Assembly: GCA_028095005.1 (NCBI GenBank)
Contig: CM051460.1
Span: forward strand, 14,245,501 to 14,309,500
Direction: 5' to 3'
DNA from: Rhynchospora pubera
Taxonomy: Eukaryota > Streptophyta > Magnoliopsida > Poales > Cyperaceae
Length of the DNA stretch: 64,000 nt
The translations under genes and the position numbers were made by a program. The notes below the pieces were generated by a model. The model was not told where the DNA came from and ran no database searches. It worked only from the letters and a program-made list of their open reading frames with translations. Shown piece by piece: positions 1-12,207 of this stretch. Each line of letters starts with the position of its first letter. Position 1 is the first letter of the stretch.

Positions 1-15
1 AAGTCAATTTTAACC

Positions 16-1725
16 ATGGCTAATAGACAGAGGCCAGCGAAAAGACCAAACTCAATGTCACCACCTGTGGCTATAGCAAAAGCAGATCTGGTAAACAATT
101 TGCCACCGGATTGCTTGCAGCTTGTATTTTCCTTTCTGACTCAGACCTCAGATAGAGTTTCGGTAGCATCTGTGTCCCACAACTGGTTCGAGATGCAAGT
201 GATGACCCAAATTATAAAATTGCAAAAACCAAACCATGATAGCAACCAGATCAATGTGAAGGTATCTCTACATGGACCAAATATATCTGATCTGAGCTTG
301 TATTATATGCTTCTTCGTTTGGAGGCAAACATGTCATTGACGCACATATCTGTTGTTAGATCGTCTATGCAGATGTCACAGTCAGATGTCTACCAAGTCA
401 CAGATGAAGGACTGGGTACAGTTGCCATTGTGTGCTCTAAATTGAAGGAGATTCAACTATGGAGCTGTCCTCGAATTGGGAATGGTGTTCTAAGAGACAT
501 TGCTTTTTATTGCACCATGTTGGAGAAATTAGACTTGAGAGACTCTGCATTGATTAATGATGATGGTTTGCAGCAAATTGCAATTAGGTCTACATATTTA
601 TCATCTTTGTCTCTTAGTAAATGTCCTCAAATAACAGATCGATCCTTGGAGGCTATAGCCAGGCACTCAATAAAACTACATTCGCTAGTGCTGATTAATC
701 TTGAGCAGGTCAAAGGGATGGGTGTGGTTCACATCATCATAGAAAGGCAGAGTCTATGTGAACTACATATCGGGTGCATTAAAATAGATGTGCATGCCAC
801 TTGCAATACAATAAAAAACTACGAGCGAGAAGATGTTGAAGTCAGAACATTGCATGCAATTGAATTTGACTCTTGTATCGGGTTAACAGATGAGTTTTTT
901 GTTATGGCTGTCGAGAAAGATTTCTTTCCAGCGTTAAGAAAAGTTGCAATAAAGAATTGTGGCAGAAAAGTTACAGAAAATGCGGTGAAGTGCTTATCAA
1001 GTTGCACATTTATGTTAGAGGATCTTGTGTTGGAGGGGTTCAAGGAGATGACATATCGTGGGATAACAGAAATTTTGTCTAATTGTTGTGAAAACATTGT
1101 GTCCTTTGAGTTGGTGCGTTGTGAGTTTGTGAAAAGTCAGTACCCCAAACAAACAAGTTGCTCCAAGCTGAGGGAAATTAAATTGGAGCAGTGTAGGGGT
1201 ATGAACGATGTACTTTTGCGTTGGATCGGGTTTTCATGCAAATCTATAGAAAATCTTCAGCTTCTGAGAATGGACTGTATACATGATTATGGGATAAGAA
1301 ATATATTACATGCCCAGCACAACATCACTGAGATAGACCTCACTGGTTGCAATGAGATTAGTAATAGCGGTGTGTACACTATTGGGGAATTATGTGGCTA
1401 TCATTTGGATAGTCTTATTTTAAGAGAGTGTGTCCGGTTGACTGATCAAGTGACCAAGACAATAAAAAATTTTGAGAATTTGGTCATGCTTGATTTGGGG
1501 CAAACAGGTGTTGGTGATGTTGGGATTAGGCATCTTGCAGAGGGTAGATTTACTCATTTGGTGCGCATCAGCCTAGAAGGATGCCAGAATATTACTGATA
1601 AGAGTTTAGAACTATTGGCCAATTGCAATGAAGCCTTTCCAGAACTTAAATGGCTCAGTGTCTCAAGTTGTCCAAGGGTGACTGATCAAGGACTGGAGTT
1701 ACTCCATATGTTTAATTTGTACTAG
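16..1725 (+). CDS. F-box/LRR-repeat protein
   Basis: Intronless ORF of 569 aa. An F-box-like segment lies at about residues 25-60 (NLPPDCLQLVFSFL, then SVSHNW). It is followed by many leucine-rich repeats of the cysteine-containing type, with recurring 'L..L.L..C..ITD..L' phrases to the C-terminus. Known family role: the F-box binds SKP1 in an SCF E3 ubiquitin ligase and the LRRs bind the substrate, so this is probably a cytosolic or nuclear adaptor. The target cannot be told from sequence. The ATG at 16 fits because the decayed copy at 5669 begins at the same place and shares its upstream bases. Only 15 bp of upstream sequence is in the window. Related copies downstream have what looks like a separate 5'-UTR exon, so this gene may have one outside the window. 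There are no internal stops, so it is probably functional. Family assignment is firm; orthology is unknown. Confidence 0.85.
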   Translation: MANRQRPAKRPNSMSPPVAIAKADLVNNLPPDCLQLVFSFLTQTSDRVSVASVSHNWFEMQVMTQIIKLQKPNHDSNQINVKVSLHGPNISDLSLYYMLLRLEANMSLTHISVVRSSMQMSQSDVYQVTDEGLGTVAIVCSKLKEIQLWSCPRIGNGVLRDIAFYCTMLEKLDLRDSALINDDGLQQIAIRSTYLSSLSLSKCPQITDRSLEAIARHSIKLHSLVLINLEQVKGMGVVHIIIERQSLCELHIGCIKIDVHATCNTIKNYEREDVEVRTLHAIEFDSCIGLTDEFFVMAVEKDFFPALRKVAIKNCGRKVTENAVKCLSSCTFMLEDLVLEGFKEMTYRGITEILSNCCENIVSFELVRCEFVKSQYPKQTSCSKLREIKLEQCRGMNDVLLRWIGFSCKSIENLQLLRMDCIHDYGIRNILHAQHNITEIDLTGCNEISNSGVYTIGELCGYHLDSLILRECVRLTDQVTKTIKNFENLVMLDLGQTGVGDVGIRHLAEGRFTHLVRISLEGCQNITDKSLELLANCNEAFPELKWLSVSSCPRVTDQGLELLHMFNLY

Positions 1726-3100
1726 AATAAATTTCAGTTTAGTCTATGTTAGAGATTTGAAGTTTTCTGTGATTTTTCATTTGGCATTTAAATTTAGGTA
1801 AAAAAAACTTATTGTAGAAGAGTGGCTTTAGCCACCAGTTCGAAATTGAAGGAAAAACATGATCTTTTGAGGGTATTTTAAGCAATTTGTTTCAGGATTT
1901 TATTTTATTCTTTTTTTTTTAATTAAGGAATGAATAGGAGAACTTGATTCTGTCGTTTTAATTTTCTCAGAAAGAATGATGATGAGTTGTATGAAAGTTA
2001 TATAATCATTAAATTGCACTCTGAAAAAGTTTTTTTTGAGAGGTTGACAGGAGCTGCCAACTGAGAAACAAAAACAGAAAAAACAAGTTGAAACTAGCTA
2101 TGCACTACAAGTTGCAGTAGCTTTCAAAAAGAGTGCAGCTTCTCTCGATGCCATTTCAGCTCTAGTTCCTGTAGGTTTGGAAAGGCTCCTGAGGACTCTG
2201 TTGTTACGTTCAGTCCAGATGAGCCACTATGCAAGCAGAAGATTGTGTGAGCCTTGTCTCACTCTGAAAAAGTTTAATTGGGAAATTCCTCCGTTCATGT
2301 GCCAATTAGATGATTTTTAGTTTCAGTTTCTCCCGTCTCTCACATTAATATAATTCACCTGTATACTTATTGAAATTTGGAACTTGAAAGCTGGTGTTGA
2401 AAACTGAATTCTGCTCACAGTATGGCAAATAAGCAGTTTGAACATAATTTAAAAAGTTTACTTTATAGTTCAAGCTTAAAGTCATTTCCACAATTTCACT
2501 ACTAATAAGATGTGGTAGTATTTTTGAGTGACTTACTCGGACTTGCATCCAGAGACGTAAGACGTAGAATTTGATCATTTAATTACGTAAGAAAATGCAA
2601 TATTAGTTTTCTATTTTAAAGTCATATTGAAAGTTTTGTCAAAGTAATGACATTTTCTTACCATTCTGAAACAATGTTAAGCAGCCCAATGTAAAAAAAC
2701 CCAATATATGGGCCTTCTTAAAAAGCAAATCAGACTTAATTATCTAGCACGAAACTAAGCCTATGCAGAAATCATCACAAATTCAAGAGTTCACGAGCAA
2801 TTAGCAAATCAAATCCTCTTCATAGCCAACCAATCAACGCCCCCCCCCCCCCCCCCCAATTTTACCAAGCATTGAATTAAAAAAAAAACTCTTATTACAT
2901 TATCATAATTTATTAGATATATTAGAAAAGATTTGGTCGATTGAATCTAGTCTGACCTACAATAATATTATGCTGTTTGTTGTCTTAGCTAGTTTCTTTT
3001 TTCTGTTTTGTTGCTCCTGGTACCTGGTTTAAACTTTCAGGATTGTACTGACTCTTTTTTATTTTAATATTGGGCCCCAGCTTTTGGGTGCTTTATTTCA
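1726..3100. other. 3' flank of the F-box/LRR gene, no gene seen
   Basis: AT-rich sequence with poly-A/T runs and no ORF resembling a protein family. It presumably holds the 3'-UTR of the upstream gene. A run of 18 C lies at 2840-2857. Short ORFs here have no recognisable content. Confidence 0.5.
2840..2857. repeat. poly-C homopolymer (18 C)
   Basis: Uninterrupted run of 18 cytosines in an otherwise AT-rich stretch. It is the only long C run in the window. The length may be an assembly or sequencing estimate. Confidence 0.9.
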
Positions 3101-3109
3101 AAAAAAAAA

Positions 3110-4700
3110 ATTTTGCTAAGATTTGTTTCATTGGACCAACTTTGACTCACATTAAATGCGGATTCGTATATATATGTAACCATGCAACGTGTAGTCCCAC
3201 AATTGTTAGAAACATTATTGCCACCTCAAATTTGTCCAATAAAAACAGAAGGGTTACTTTTTCTATTTTCCTTTTGGGATTATTTCACATCCCAAGTCCG
3301 AGAGTTTAGGGTTTAGAAATCATCTAGAGCTTGTTAGCCTCTACCAAGTATATCTAAAAAAAAAAAGAAAAATCATCTAGAGCTTGTTGACTTTTGCTGA
3401 TTTTCTGCTGCTTGATGGATCCCAAATCGACACCGATTTGACCTATATTTTGCCCACAAACCTTTAAACCGAGGAAATCTAATGAACCCAACTCGGGTTC
3501 AACTGGTTCGCTCCGACTCGGCCGAGATGGTTGGTATGGGGATTTACATGGCTTTTAGCATGAGCGGTCTAGGAAAATTAAGCGATCTCTGCCCACTCCA
3601 ACAAGGTATGCAAACAAACCCGCCCCTTTTATTTTTTGTGATTTTTTCCTTTAAAATATGTATATGTTACTTTAAGAGCATATAATATTTCTGATAATTA
3701 TATATATATATATATATATATATTTATAATTTATAGTTGATAAAACACATATATTCACACATCTCTGACAAGGCCCGACCGATTTAGGAAAACTGGAAAA
3801 TACTTGGTACTAAATTGCATTTGAACAAGGCCAGACCGATCTAGTATTCTAAGATTGCTTACCGTTCTTGTAGTATGATTACCATCTCAGTTGGTACCAA
3901 GAGCTTGTTGTTGAACAACTCAGAACAAATTATTAACCACTTTTCCGCAAATATAATTTGCGGTCATGGTCTCTCGATGATATATACTGGTGTGAATATT
4001 GCATATTACACATTTAGTAGTTTGGCTATAGTATATATGTATATTTGTATATCTGTAATTAAGAAGTTAAGATTGATTCCTGTACTAGATTATAGTGATT
4101 GGAATAAATGGAAATCCACTACAGTATAGAAGTGATCTACAAAAGTGGAGCATGGCTTCACTTTGAGGCAGATGAACTATTGAGATATTTTGTTTATACT
4201 TGAACATGTGTTTCTCAAGTAGTTAACTGCCTGACAAATGACAATATTTTGCTATATATTAGACAGAAGAGTTTCTTAACCACGAGTATTCTTTTGAGGA
4301 GTTTGGAAAGAAACTCTGAGTACTTTTGTCCCAATCACATATACTTTTGGAACTCCTATCTACTTCCTCAAATAATTGTTGTTAGTTTGATCAGTAAAAC
4401 TTAAAATAACTGAAAGATAAGTATGAATTCTCATATATAGAAATTTATAGTCCTGTTTGATTATATTTCTTTGAATTGTTGAAAGGACTTTATTTTGTAT
4501 GAACTCGAAAATTGATAGGTAATTTTCTCCAATTAGTTTGTCAATAGCAATGAATTTCTAATATATTCTAGTGAAAAATTCTATGTTTTTTGAAGTGAAA
4601 TTTTTTATTTCAGTACTAAGGATATTTATTACTGGTTACTGCAACTAATTAACTTGTATTTCACTTGTACCTTAAAATAGGGTCTGAAATCTAGGAATTC
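3110..4700 (+). repeat. Duplicated upstream region of the F-box/LRR gene, copy without a gene body
   Basis: This stretch aligns by eye, in the same order, with 8390-9715. Shared blocks are a start at 'gatttgtttc.ttg..cca', 'tagcatg.gcggtctaggaaa', 'caaggtatgcaaac' (or 'gcatgc'), 'ttgcggtc', 'tagtgattggaata.atgga', 'gataggtaattt' and 'cttgtac.tt'. The block ending at 3605 (acaag, then gtatgc) looks like a 5'-UTR exon with a splice donor. The T-rich stretch ending in 'atttcag' at about 4614 looks like the matching acceptor. No coding exon follows; the copy ends near 4690. I infer a local tandem duplication of promoter, 5'-UTR exon and intron. Confidence 0.6.
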
Positions 4701-4859
4701 TCCCAAAGCTGGTTCGAGCCTTATTGGCTCCGCCCCAGTTTCTTCTCCTTAACTGAGCTACAACAATTTGTCCCTTAAAGTGGTGGGGGGGATCGACGCT
4801 TAATTCTGCATTCCTTTCCTACTTCTCGAACCAGCTAGAAGTGTAAATAGGAACTATAT

Positions 4860-5095
4860 CACACTAGATCTAGTTTGTAAGAATTAATGAAATTCATTCT
4901 ATATTTAGGTAAATCAATAAGAAAGTGCATTAGAGAGAAAAGATAACTTTTTGTTGCTCAACTGCCAAAGGAATTGAACCGTTACACTCCGTTATATATA
5001 CACCGAGCCTAGCAGCAAAGTGGTGTAGCACACAAATGAACTATATTAACCCTAAAGAGTGACAATTCTACCCTAATCCTTCAACACATTCCCCT
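4860..5095 (-). mobile_element. Possible solo-LTR remnant (copia-like)
   Basis: Read on the minus strand, this starts 'tgttgaaggattaggg', carries a TATA-like 'gtatatataac' and ends near 'cttaca', which resembles a copia-type LTR (TG...CA, internal TATA). It separates two similar segments that each contain 'cttattggctccg' (about 4712 and 5101) and a run resembling 'attctgca.tcctttcctactt'. No convincing 5-bp TSD was found, so this is tentative. Confidence 0.3.
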
Positions 5096-5455
5096 AAAGC
5101 CTTATTGGCTCCGCAGCAGACCGAGCAATTAACAATTTATCCCTTAAAAACATTGGGCGGAGGGATGCTTGATTCTGCACTCCTTTTCTACTTTTCGACA
5201 TTATCACACATCTTTCTGTAGGTTGTAGATTGCTAATTCTCCTAAATATGAGGTGATTATTTCTTTCATATAATATTTCCTAAAATTTGATTCTCAAAAG
5301 CTTTCTGATACTTGAATGGGCATTTTTGCTTCAAATAAATGTTGCAGTTTTAATCAAGAGTAATTAAAAAAATGTATAGATAATTAAAATTAACTTAGAG
5401 TTCAAAATTTCTTTTTGGTTCAAGTTTTCCTGAGTCGAAAGTCTCAGTTTCCTTA

Positions 5456-5668
5456 CGAACTCAACAACATAATAGGTAGTTTTGTTTTGTTAGCTTGCCA
5501 ATTGTTTTGTTTCTTGTATATTCTACCCTGGAATTTGCATACTTTTAGAAGAAAAATTTTGTTTTCAGTATTAAATTATTAATTAAGTTTTTTTTTTTTT
5601 TTGCCGCAATTTAGTTCACTTACATTTACTTGTACTACATAGGATCGAGAAGGAAGTCAGTTTTAAAC
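5456..5668 (+). repeat. Promoter-proximal copy upstream of the F-box/LRR pseudogene
   Basis: Matches 4510-4690 and 9520-9715. Shared landmarks are 'aataggtag.ttt', 'caattgtttt', 'gttttcagtatta' (possible intron acceptor at about 5568) and 'ttacttgtac'. It directly precedes the start codon of the decayed F-box copy and so is most likely its intron and 5'-UTR end. Confidence 0.5.
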
Positions 5669-6530
5669 ATGGATAATGGACAGAGGCCAGCGAAAAGACC
5701 AAACTCAATGTCACCACCTGTGGCCATAGTAGAAGCCAATCTGGTAAACAATTTGTCACCAGATTGCTTGGGGCATGTATTTTCCTTTCTGAGACTCAGA
5801 TAGAGTTTCAGTAGCATATATACCCCAAAGCTGGTTTGAGATGCAAGTAATGGCTCAAATTTCAAAATTGCAGAAACTGAACCATGATAATAACCAAAAC
5901 AATGTGAAGGTGTTTCTACCTGGACCGAATATATCTAACCTGAGTTTGTTTCCGATGCCTTTCATTTGGATTTTGGAGGCACGTATCTATTGTTGGATCG
6001 CCTATGTTGATGTCTAGCCAGCGTCTTCCAGGTCACAGATGAAGGATTGGGTACAGTTGCCAACTTGCCATTGTGTGCTGTAAATTGAAGGAGATTCAAT
6101 TATGGAACTGTCACCAAATTGGGAATGAGCTCTAAGAGATATTGCTTCTTATTACACCAAGTTGGAGAAATTAGACTTGAGAGACTCTCCATTAATGGAT
6201 GATGATGGTTTGGAGCAAATAGCAATTAGGTCTACCTATTTATCTTCTTTGTCTCTAAGTAAATGTCCTCAAATAACAGACCAGTCCTTAGAGGCTATAG
6301 CGAGGCACTCAGTTAAACTGCATTTTCTGGTACTGATCGATCTCAAGCAGGTCAAGGGGAGGTTTTTACTTAATATCATTGCCAAAAGGCAGAGTTTAGC
6401 TGAACTACAAAGCAGGTGCATCAAATAGATGCAGATGCAACTTGCAATACAATGAGGTACTCCCTTTTAGATGTTGTGCTCGGATTGCATGTAATTGAGT
6501 TGGTTCATTGTGAGTTTGTAAAGAAAATAT
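5669..6530 (+). pseudogene. Decayed tandem copy of the F-box/LRR gene
   Basis: The first about 100 bp after the ATG at 5669 are nearly identical to bases 16-115 of the intact gene. Homology continues through the F-box and early LRRs to about 6440, with frameshifts (for example a short deletion near 5790-5800) and premature stops. An open stretch at 6162-6428 (88 aa) preserves three LRRs. After about 6450 the copy jumps to sequence matching bases 1110-1135 of the intact gene ('gttcattgtgagtttgtaaa'), so roughly 250 bp is deleted, and then similarity ends. It lacks the C-terminal half and cannot encode the full protein. It is a clear pseudogene from local duplication. Confidence 0.88.
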
Positions 6531-8380
6531 AAATAGAACGGTCAATAGATATGTATTATTTATACTAATGATTAATTTCTGTTTTGTTTCTTTAGACTTT
6601 TGGATCTGGATTTTGTTTGTATCCTTCTGAAATTCAAAATTAGGATGAAAAGACTCGTTATTTCTGTGGTCTCCCCCCCAACCCCCTCAGTAGCCATCAT
6701 AATAACTTGATTATTTAGGCTTAAAATATTGTATGAACGTTAACTCTCTCTTTGAAATATTATGGAGCCTTTATTTGTAACTTTAGTATGAATGAGTTTT
6801 CTATACCTAAGATCTAACATTTTTGGAGGGAACTGTCGGAACACAAAGCAAGAAATGCAGAGAAATTGTATGAAAAAAGAAAAAAATAAATAATAAAAAA
6901 AAATCGGCATATTGATACTGATTAGCAATTAAGCTAACTCACTTTTGTGACAGCAAGCAGATGGTTTTAGTCAGGTCTGATATTTCTATCTGGTAATACA
7001 AGGGAAAAAAGGTATGCACTGGCACATTACAGTGGATTCAGAAATTAATAACTAAAACTTTTACCCGATTAATTATGAATTCCTCTTCTTTTATGTTTCA
7101 TTCTGGATTATTCCTTGTAATTATTTTTTCCCTTTCTCTAATTTTTCCCTAGTTTGTTTGCATGGAGGCACACAAGAGTGTATTATATATTTGTCAAAAA
7201 AAAAAAAAAGGCCGGGCGCTAATTGATGTCGCAATATCTGTGCAAAATAACGATTGGGATTGTTCTGGACTAAAATGCGGACATTTTAGTCTGTTAGAGA
7301 CAACTTTGAATATGCTTTTATTTATGTAACAATTGCAAAAAAAGTTTAATTAATCTAATATTTAATCCGGTTTGAAGTCTGAAGTGTTGTGAAACTTGTG
7401 GTTGTACACAGTTGTAGGAAATTATTAGAGATAATAGCGTACTGGACTGTTGTGAGATGTTGTAGCTATAAATGAGTATCCATTGTGCTTATAATTCAAT
7501 AAATAACAAAAGTAATAAAGGTATATAATTCCATCTAAAATCTGTTGTACAGGTTCGATCCAATCGACATTATATGAGCTTTTTCCTCTCTCTGAAAAAT
7601 TACTTATTATTTGTATTTTAGTAATTGTCACTTGTTATGTGTTAATTTAGTGTAACTGTAAATGAATAAAAACTTCCATTATGAAAATGTCATGTTTTAT
7701 GCTACCTAGAGCTTTGATCTAATTAACATTAAAAAAAATGTTTGCACTGTCTCTGAAATATATCTGTTATTGAAGATCATTTGTGTACACACCTTGCAAA
7801 TTTTCTGTCCGCTTGAATTGATATTATATAACATATAATACGTATTAAATTGTTATTATCTGCTCTAGATCCTCAATCTATCCTATTAGAAATTATTCAT
7901 CTCGTTCGTAGAGAGGCCATCCCATCAAAAGAATGTAAAGCCCATCGAGAAAAGCCTCATACTTTAACTTAATATGAGGCCTCCACCTCATTGTATAACA
8001 CAAAATAAAACCTCAGTAGAAACCATTAATTAGACAATTAGGAATTCATGAGCATTCATAGCCTATATATTAACCCCCACCACCCCTACTTGGAAGTTGA
8101 TTATTACTTAACAATTTATTTACTCATTATTCCTTGAAGCATTTATTATATATATAGCAACAAGCATTAATGAATTGACTCATATAGATTTTCTTAATTA
8201 ATTAGATAAGATTTGTTTCATTGAACCTAGTTTGACCCACATCAATTTAATAGCAGCGAGTATTGAATTGATTTGTACCATATTTTCGTAATTATCAGCT
8301 AAGATATGTTCCATTGAACCTAGTTACCTACATTTATTATATTGCAACAGGCATTGAATTGATTCTTATCAAATTTTCTC
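6531..8380. other. Intergenic, no gene seen
   Basis: AT-rich DNA with short poly-A runs and no supportable coding region. Two short blocks near 8200-8340 ('gat.tgtttcattgaacctag') are weak extra copies of the repeat unit that starts the duplicated segment at 8390. Confidence 0.5.
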
Positions 8381-8389
8381 AATTTATTG

Positions 8390-9715
8390 CTAAGATTTGT
8401 TTCGTTGAACCAAATATGAATCAGGTTGAAACACAATTTCGTGTATATATATGTAACCTTGCATAATGCAAGTCCAATATACAATAATGAGACAGAGAGA
8501 AGGATTACAAGTTTACAACTGAGAAAGCTAAGTGCCTGACACACCCATTCAAATTCTCTTTTCGGAAGTCAAAATCGTCTAGCAATTGCTGATTTCACCG
8601 ATTTTCCAAGATGGAAGCTACGTGGATTTGTAAAGGTTTTTAGCATGGGCGGTCTAGGAAATTTTGGCGCTCTCTACCTACCCCGGCAGTTTTCCCACAA
8701 GGCATGCAAACAATACTCTTCCCTCATATCCTCGTTTTTTATGTACGCCATTTTTGTAAAAGTACATACATACTTAATTGCATCTAAATGATTAAGGCGT
8801 GGTCAATATTAGAACAATCCTCAGTTACTGAAGCATACTTGAAATATCTTTTCAGTATTCTCAGATTATCAGGGTAGATTGATTACAGTTCTTCTAGTAA
8901 GATACCATCTCAATTGTTTGGTACAAAGAGCTTTTAGATAACTTGTAGTTGAACAACACTCACAGGTTATAAGCACTTACATACAATTTCTGGTTCTTTT
9001 ATGAATAGTGCCGCAAGCATAAATTGCGGTCGAATGACAATGTTTTACTTAATTAATTTCTATCACTTTTCCGATCAAAGTGGCTGAAGCACAAAGTTTT
9101 TTTTTTTCTGTATTAAAGATGGTCCTTTCTAGCCACTTGCTTAATTTCAAATCCCCTAACTGAAATTATATTTATTTTTTCCTTCAAACTTTGTTCTCTT
9201 AATAAATACCTGATGCTTTAGCACAATCTTTGCTGTTAATTTCCTTTTTTGAGCCAGCTTTCATCTTAAACTGTAGATGCAAAGCCTCTTACCTCTTCTA
9301 AATTTGTACGCTGGTGTTAATATTGTATATATGTGTTTGTAGTATTTTGGCTATATATGTAAATTTGTATACTGTAAGTATCGAGTTTGGCTAAATCCTA
9401 GTGATTGGAATATATGGAAGTCTCTTTGTGCGGTAAAGAAGTGATCTATAGAAGAACTTTTACCTCACTTTAATTTCGATGTATTTTATTTAGTCTAAGA
9501 CATTTCTCAAGCAGTCAACTTGTTGATAGGTAATTTTGCCCAATTGGTTTATCAATAGTATTGAATTTCTAAAAAATATGTACTTTGTTAGCAGTGAAAA
9601 TTTTATTTCAATAGTAAACGATTTTTTTTTTTCTTTTGGGCTACATGTTAAAGCACTATTTGTTGCACTTGTACTTTAAAAATGGTCAAGAAGGGAAGTT
9701 AGCTTTTCCCATGGT
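8390..9715 (+). repeat. Second duplicated upstream region of the F-box/LRR family
   Basis: Collinear with 3110-4700 (see that entry for shared blocks). The putative 5'-UTR exon ends at 8701 with 'acaag' followed by gcatgc, so the GT donor seen in the other copy has become GC. The segment ends at 'gcacttgtactttaaaaatgg' and a possible start codon at 9711, but the following sequence is not F-box-like. Confidence 0.6.
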
Positions 9716-12207
9716 TTGAAAAGGGATGGAGTAATTCATGCCCATGAAATGGCGAATATGGAAAGGAATCAATGGAGCTATACTGGACCACCTGAAAATG
9801 TCATTGAACAAGTTTGGACGCTGCAGGGTAGGGTAGGTTTTTCCAGCAGGTCCAGGAGGCCCCACCGTAAAGAGGATCTCCTCTTAATTACCCCTGTCCT
9901 TTAGTGTTTTTATCGAGTCCTTAGTTTTCATGTTTTTTTTTTTTTCGATCCGTTTTTGTTGTTACCAGCACATAGGTACTTATTTTTTTTTACTTTTTCC
10001 CTTTTTATTTTCTTTTCTGCTGAGATAGGTACTTAGGATACCGGGTTGTTGGTCCTTTCTCAGATGGGGTAGTTTCTTTGTCTACAGATGTAATAACACT
10101 CATTTCTACCTTTGTTTCTTTGGTTAATGTTATGCCTATGGGTTTCTCATAAAAAAAAAAAAAGCCAGCAATAAAACCAAGTGCATGCGGCCCATGTGTA
10201 GGTAAAATTTCTAAATGGGGCAGCAATCTGCAAATCAAACATAAAATAAAAAAATTACCTAAATTTCCTAATTCAACAAATTTACTGAACTCAAAATTGC
10301 AGGGTGCAACCTTAATTGATGGTCTCCACCTCTCTGGTTTCTTGTATCATGCATCTAGGGGCATTTGGCAAGGAAAACTTGTATGAACGATTGCGAGACC
10401 AGCTAAAAACTAGTGCAACAGGTACCTATAGTAATAATACCGATAAGCCAAGATAGAAGGTGCGGAGAGAGGCAGACTAAGCTGGTTGTGTTTGTTGTAT
10501 GTGAAGATGGGAGAAGTGTTACCGATGCTAGGATAAGTGTTTACAACTTTACATAAAGACTAAGGTGGTAAGAAGCACAAGGGGTCAGTTTTGTGTTGGA
10601 TAGAGATGTAGCTGCGTGTGTCGGGTTGAAGGAGGTGGCCATGGGCCAAAGATGCAAGGCAAGAGATTAGGCTCTGACAGTGAGCAAGAGATTTTTGCAG
10701 ATGAAAATAGAAATGCATAAAGTAATTTTTTGCTACAATTTTGTATTTAATCCTATTTGGCTGTTGTACATGAACTTTTGTAAATATTCTTTTCGTTTAT
10801 TATAAATCAGTAGGTGTGGTTAATGCCACCCTACTTTCAATAAAGAGAGAATGGAAATGCACAAGGTCCAAAAAATTAGTTTGTGGGTGTTGGGATAGAT
10901 TTATTGAGAAATTAGAAATGCTATGTTAGGCACCGCATCTTGGAGTGGGAATTAACTCATTTGATGCACGTACGTTAGTCTAATTAACGAGATGAAAGAA
11001 TATTGCTGACAGGGAACTAATAGTGAATTGAGGACCTGATAATTTGGAAGTTTTATTTCTCTCATGATTCCGTGAACTGGAACCGGAATCGAACTCGGAC
11101 CGATGGTACTCCAAGGAATCGAATCGGATGAATCAGAAAGAATCAGGTGAATACGAAAAAATACTTTTCATGCCTCCAACAATAAGAAAAAAAATATGAA
11201 AAATATATTTTTCAAGGATAAGTTAGAAAATCAAAATTTGAAAACATAAAATAAGTAAATATAAAATAATACAATTATGGAAAATCACATAGGTTCATAA
11301 AGACAGAATGTTAAGAAATACATTATATATCTTTATATTATACAAAGAAGATAAATAAAATACAATATTAGATAAAAAAATATTTGTTGGCGCTGCCATG
11401 AGATAAATACAAATTGTACAATTTTTAATTAATACAAGTATTGGATAAATAATACAAATTGTGATTTTTTTTTTTTAGTTGAGCCAGGATTATTGACCCA
11501 ACATTAAATCTACTGTTACAGCCTAGCGTCCTTTTCACTTTGACGAGAACCAAGTACTTGACTTGGGTCTTGAGAAATAAAAAGAAAAAAAAAATACTTG
11601 CCTTGAGAATGAGACCAATAGAGTGGACTCAATTACCCTTTGTCCCATCAATCGAGCAAGAGCAATTAATGAGAGTTATTGGTCATGTCATCCTCAGAGA
11701 AGAACGAGGATGTTTCAATAATAGCGACCAAATTAAATCCAGAAAAAATTTTCAACCAAAAGAATATGTACCCGGACAAATTTAATTTGGTCGCTATGAT
11801 CCAACTGAGGATGTTTCAATAATAGGTGAAGATGTATTGGAATATTAGATCAAACTTCCATATTGGGTTAAATTAATATACAAAGCTAAAGAAAATTAAT
11901 ATCAATTCGATGAATATCTAACTTAATAATATGTTTGTACATAACTCTATTTTGGCTCGCGTTCTCCATTCCCTGTGCTGAAGGTAGTGTGGGTGAAAAT
12001 TATCATTTGGTCTAATGACAAATTAAGAGTAATATTACCTAAGTAAAAAAAAAATTGTGATTCAAAATCTGATTACTAATATTGTTTGTTATGTTTTGCA
12101 ACTTTTGATTAAAACGAAATAGATGGCATGTTTTAATTTTGTTAATTTGTTGGTTTTACATAGTGCCATTTTGTTATAATCGAAATTATTTTTTCCCTCC
12201 TTTACAG
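9716..12207. other. Intergenic, fragments of unknown origin
   Basis: Contains a 62-aa ORF at 9716-9904 and an 81-aa ORF at 11540-11785 with no recognised family. The stretch at about 10480-10860 is less AT-rich and ends in 'caataaagagag', resembling the 3' end of a transcribed gene or LINE, but I could not assign it. The inverted and direct repeat at 11706-11825 is listed separately. Confidence 0.4.
11706..11825. repeat. Perfect 18-bp inverted repeat beside a 19-bp direct repeat
   Basis: 'atagcgaccaaattaaat' at 11721-11738 is exactly complementary to 11780-11797. 'gaggatgtttcaataatag' occurs at 11706-11724 and again at 11807-11825. The 41 bases between the arms would form the loop of a hairpin. 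The layout resembles a small insertion or an old rearrangement product; no transposon family was recognised. Confidence 0.8.
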
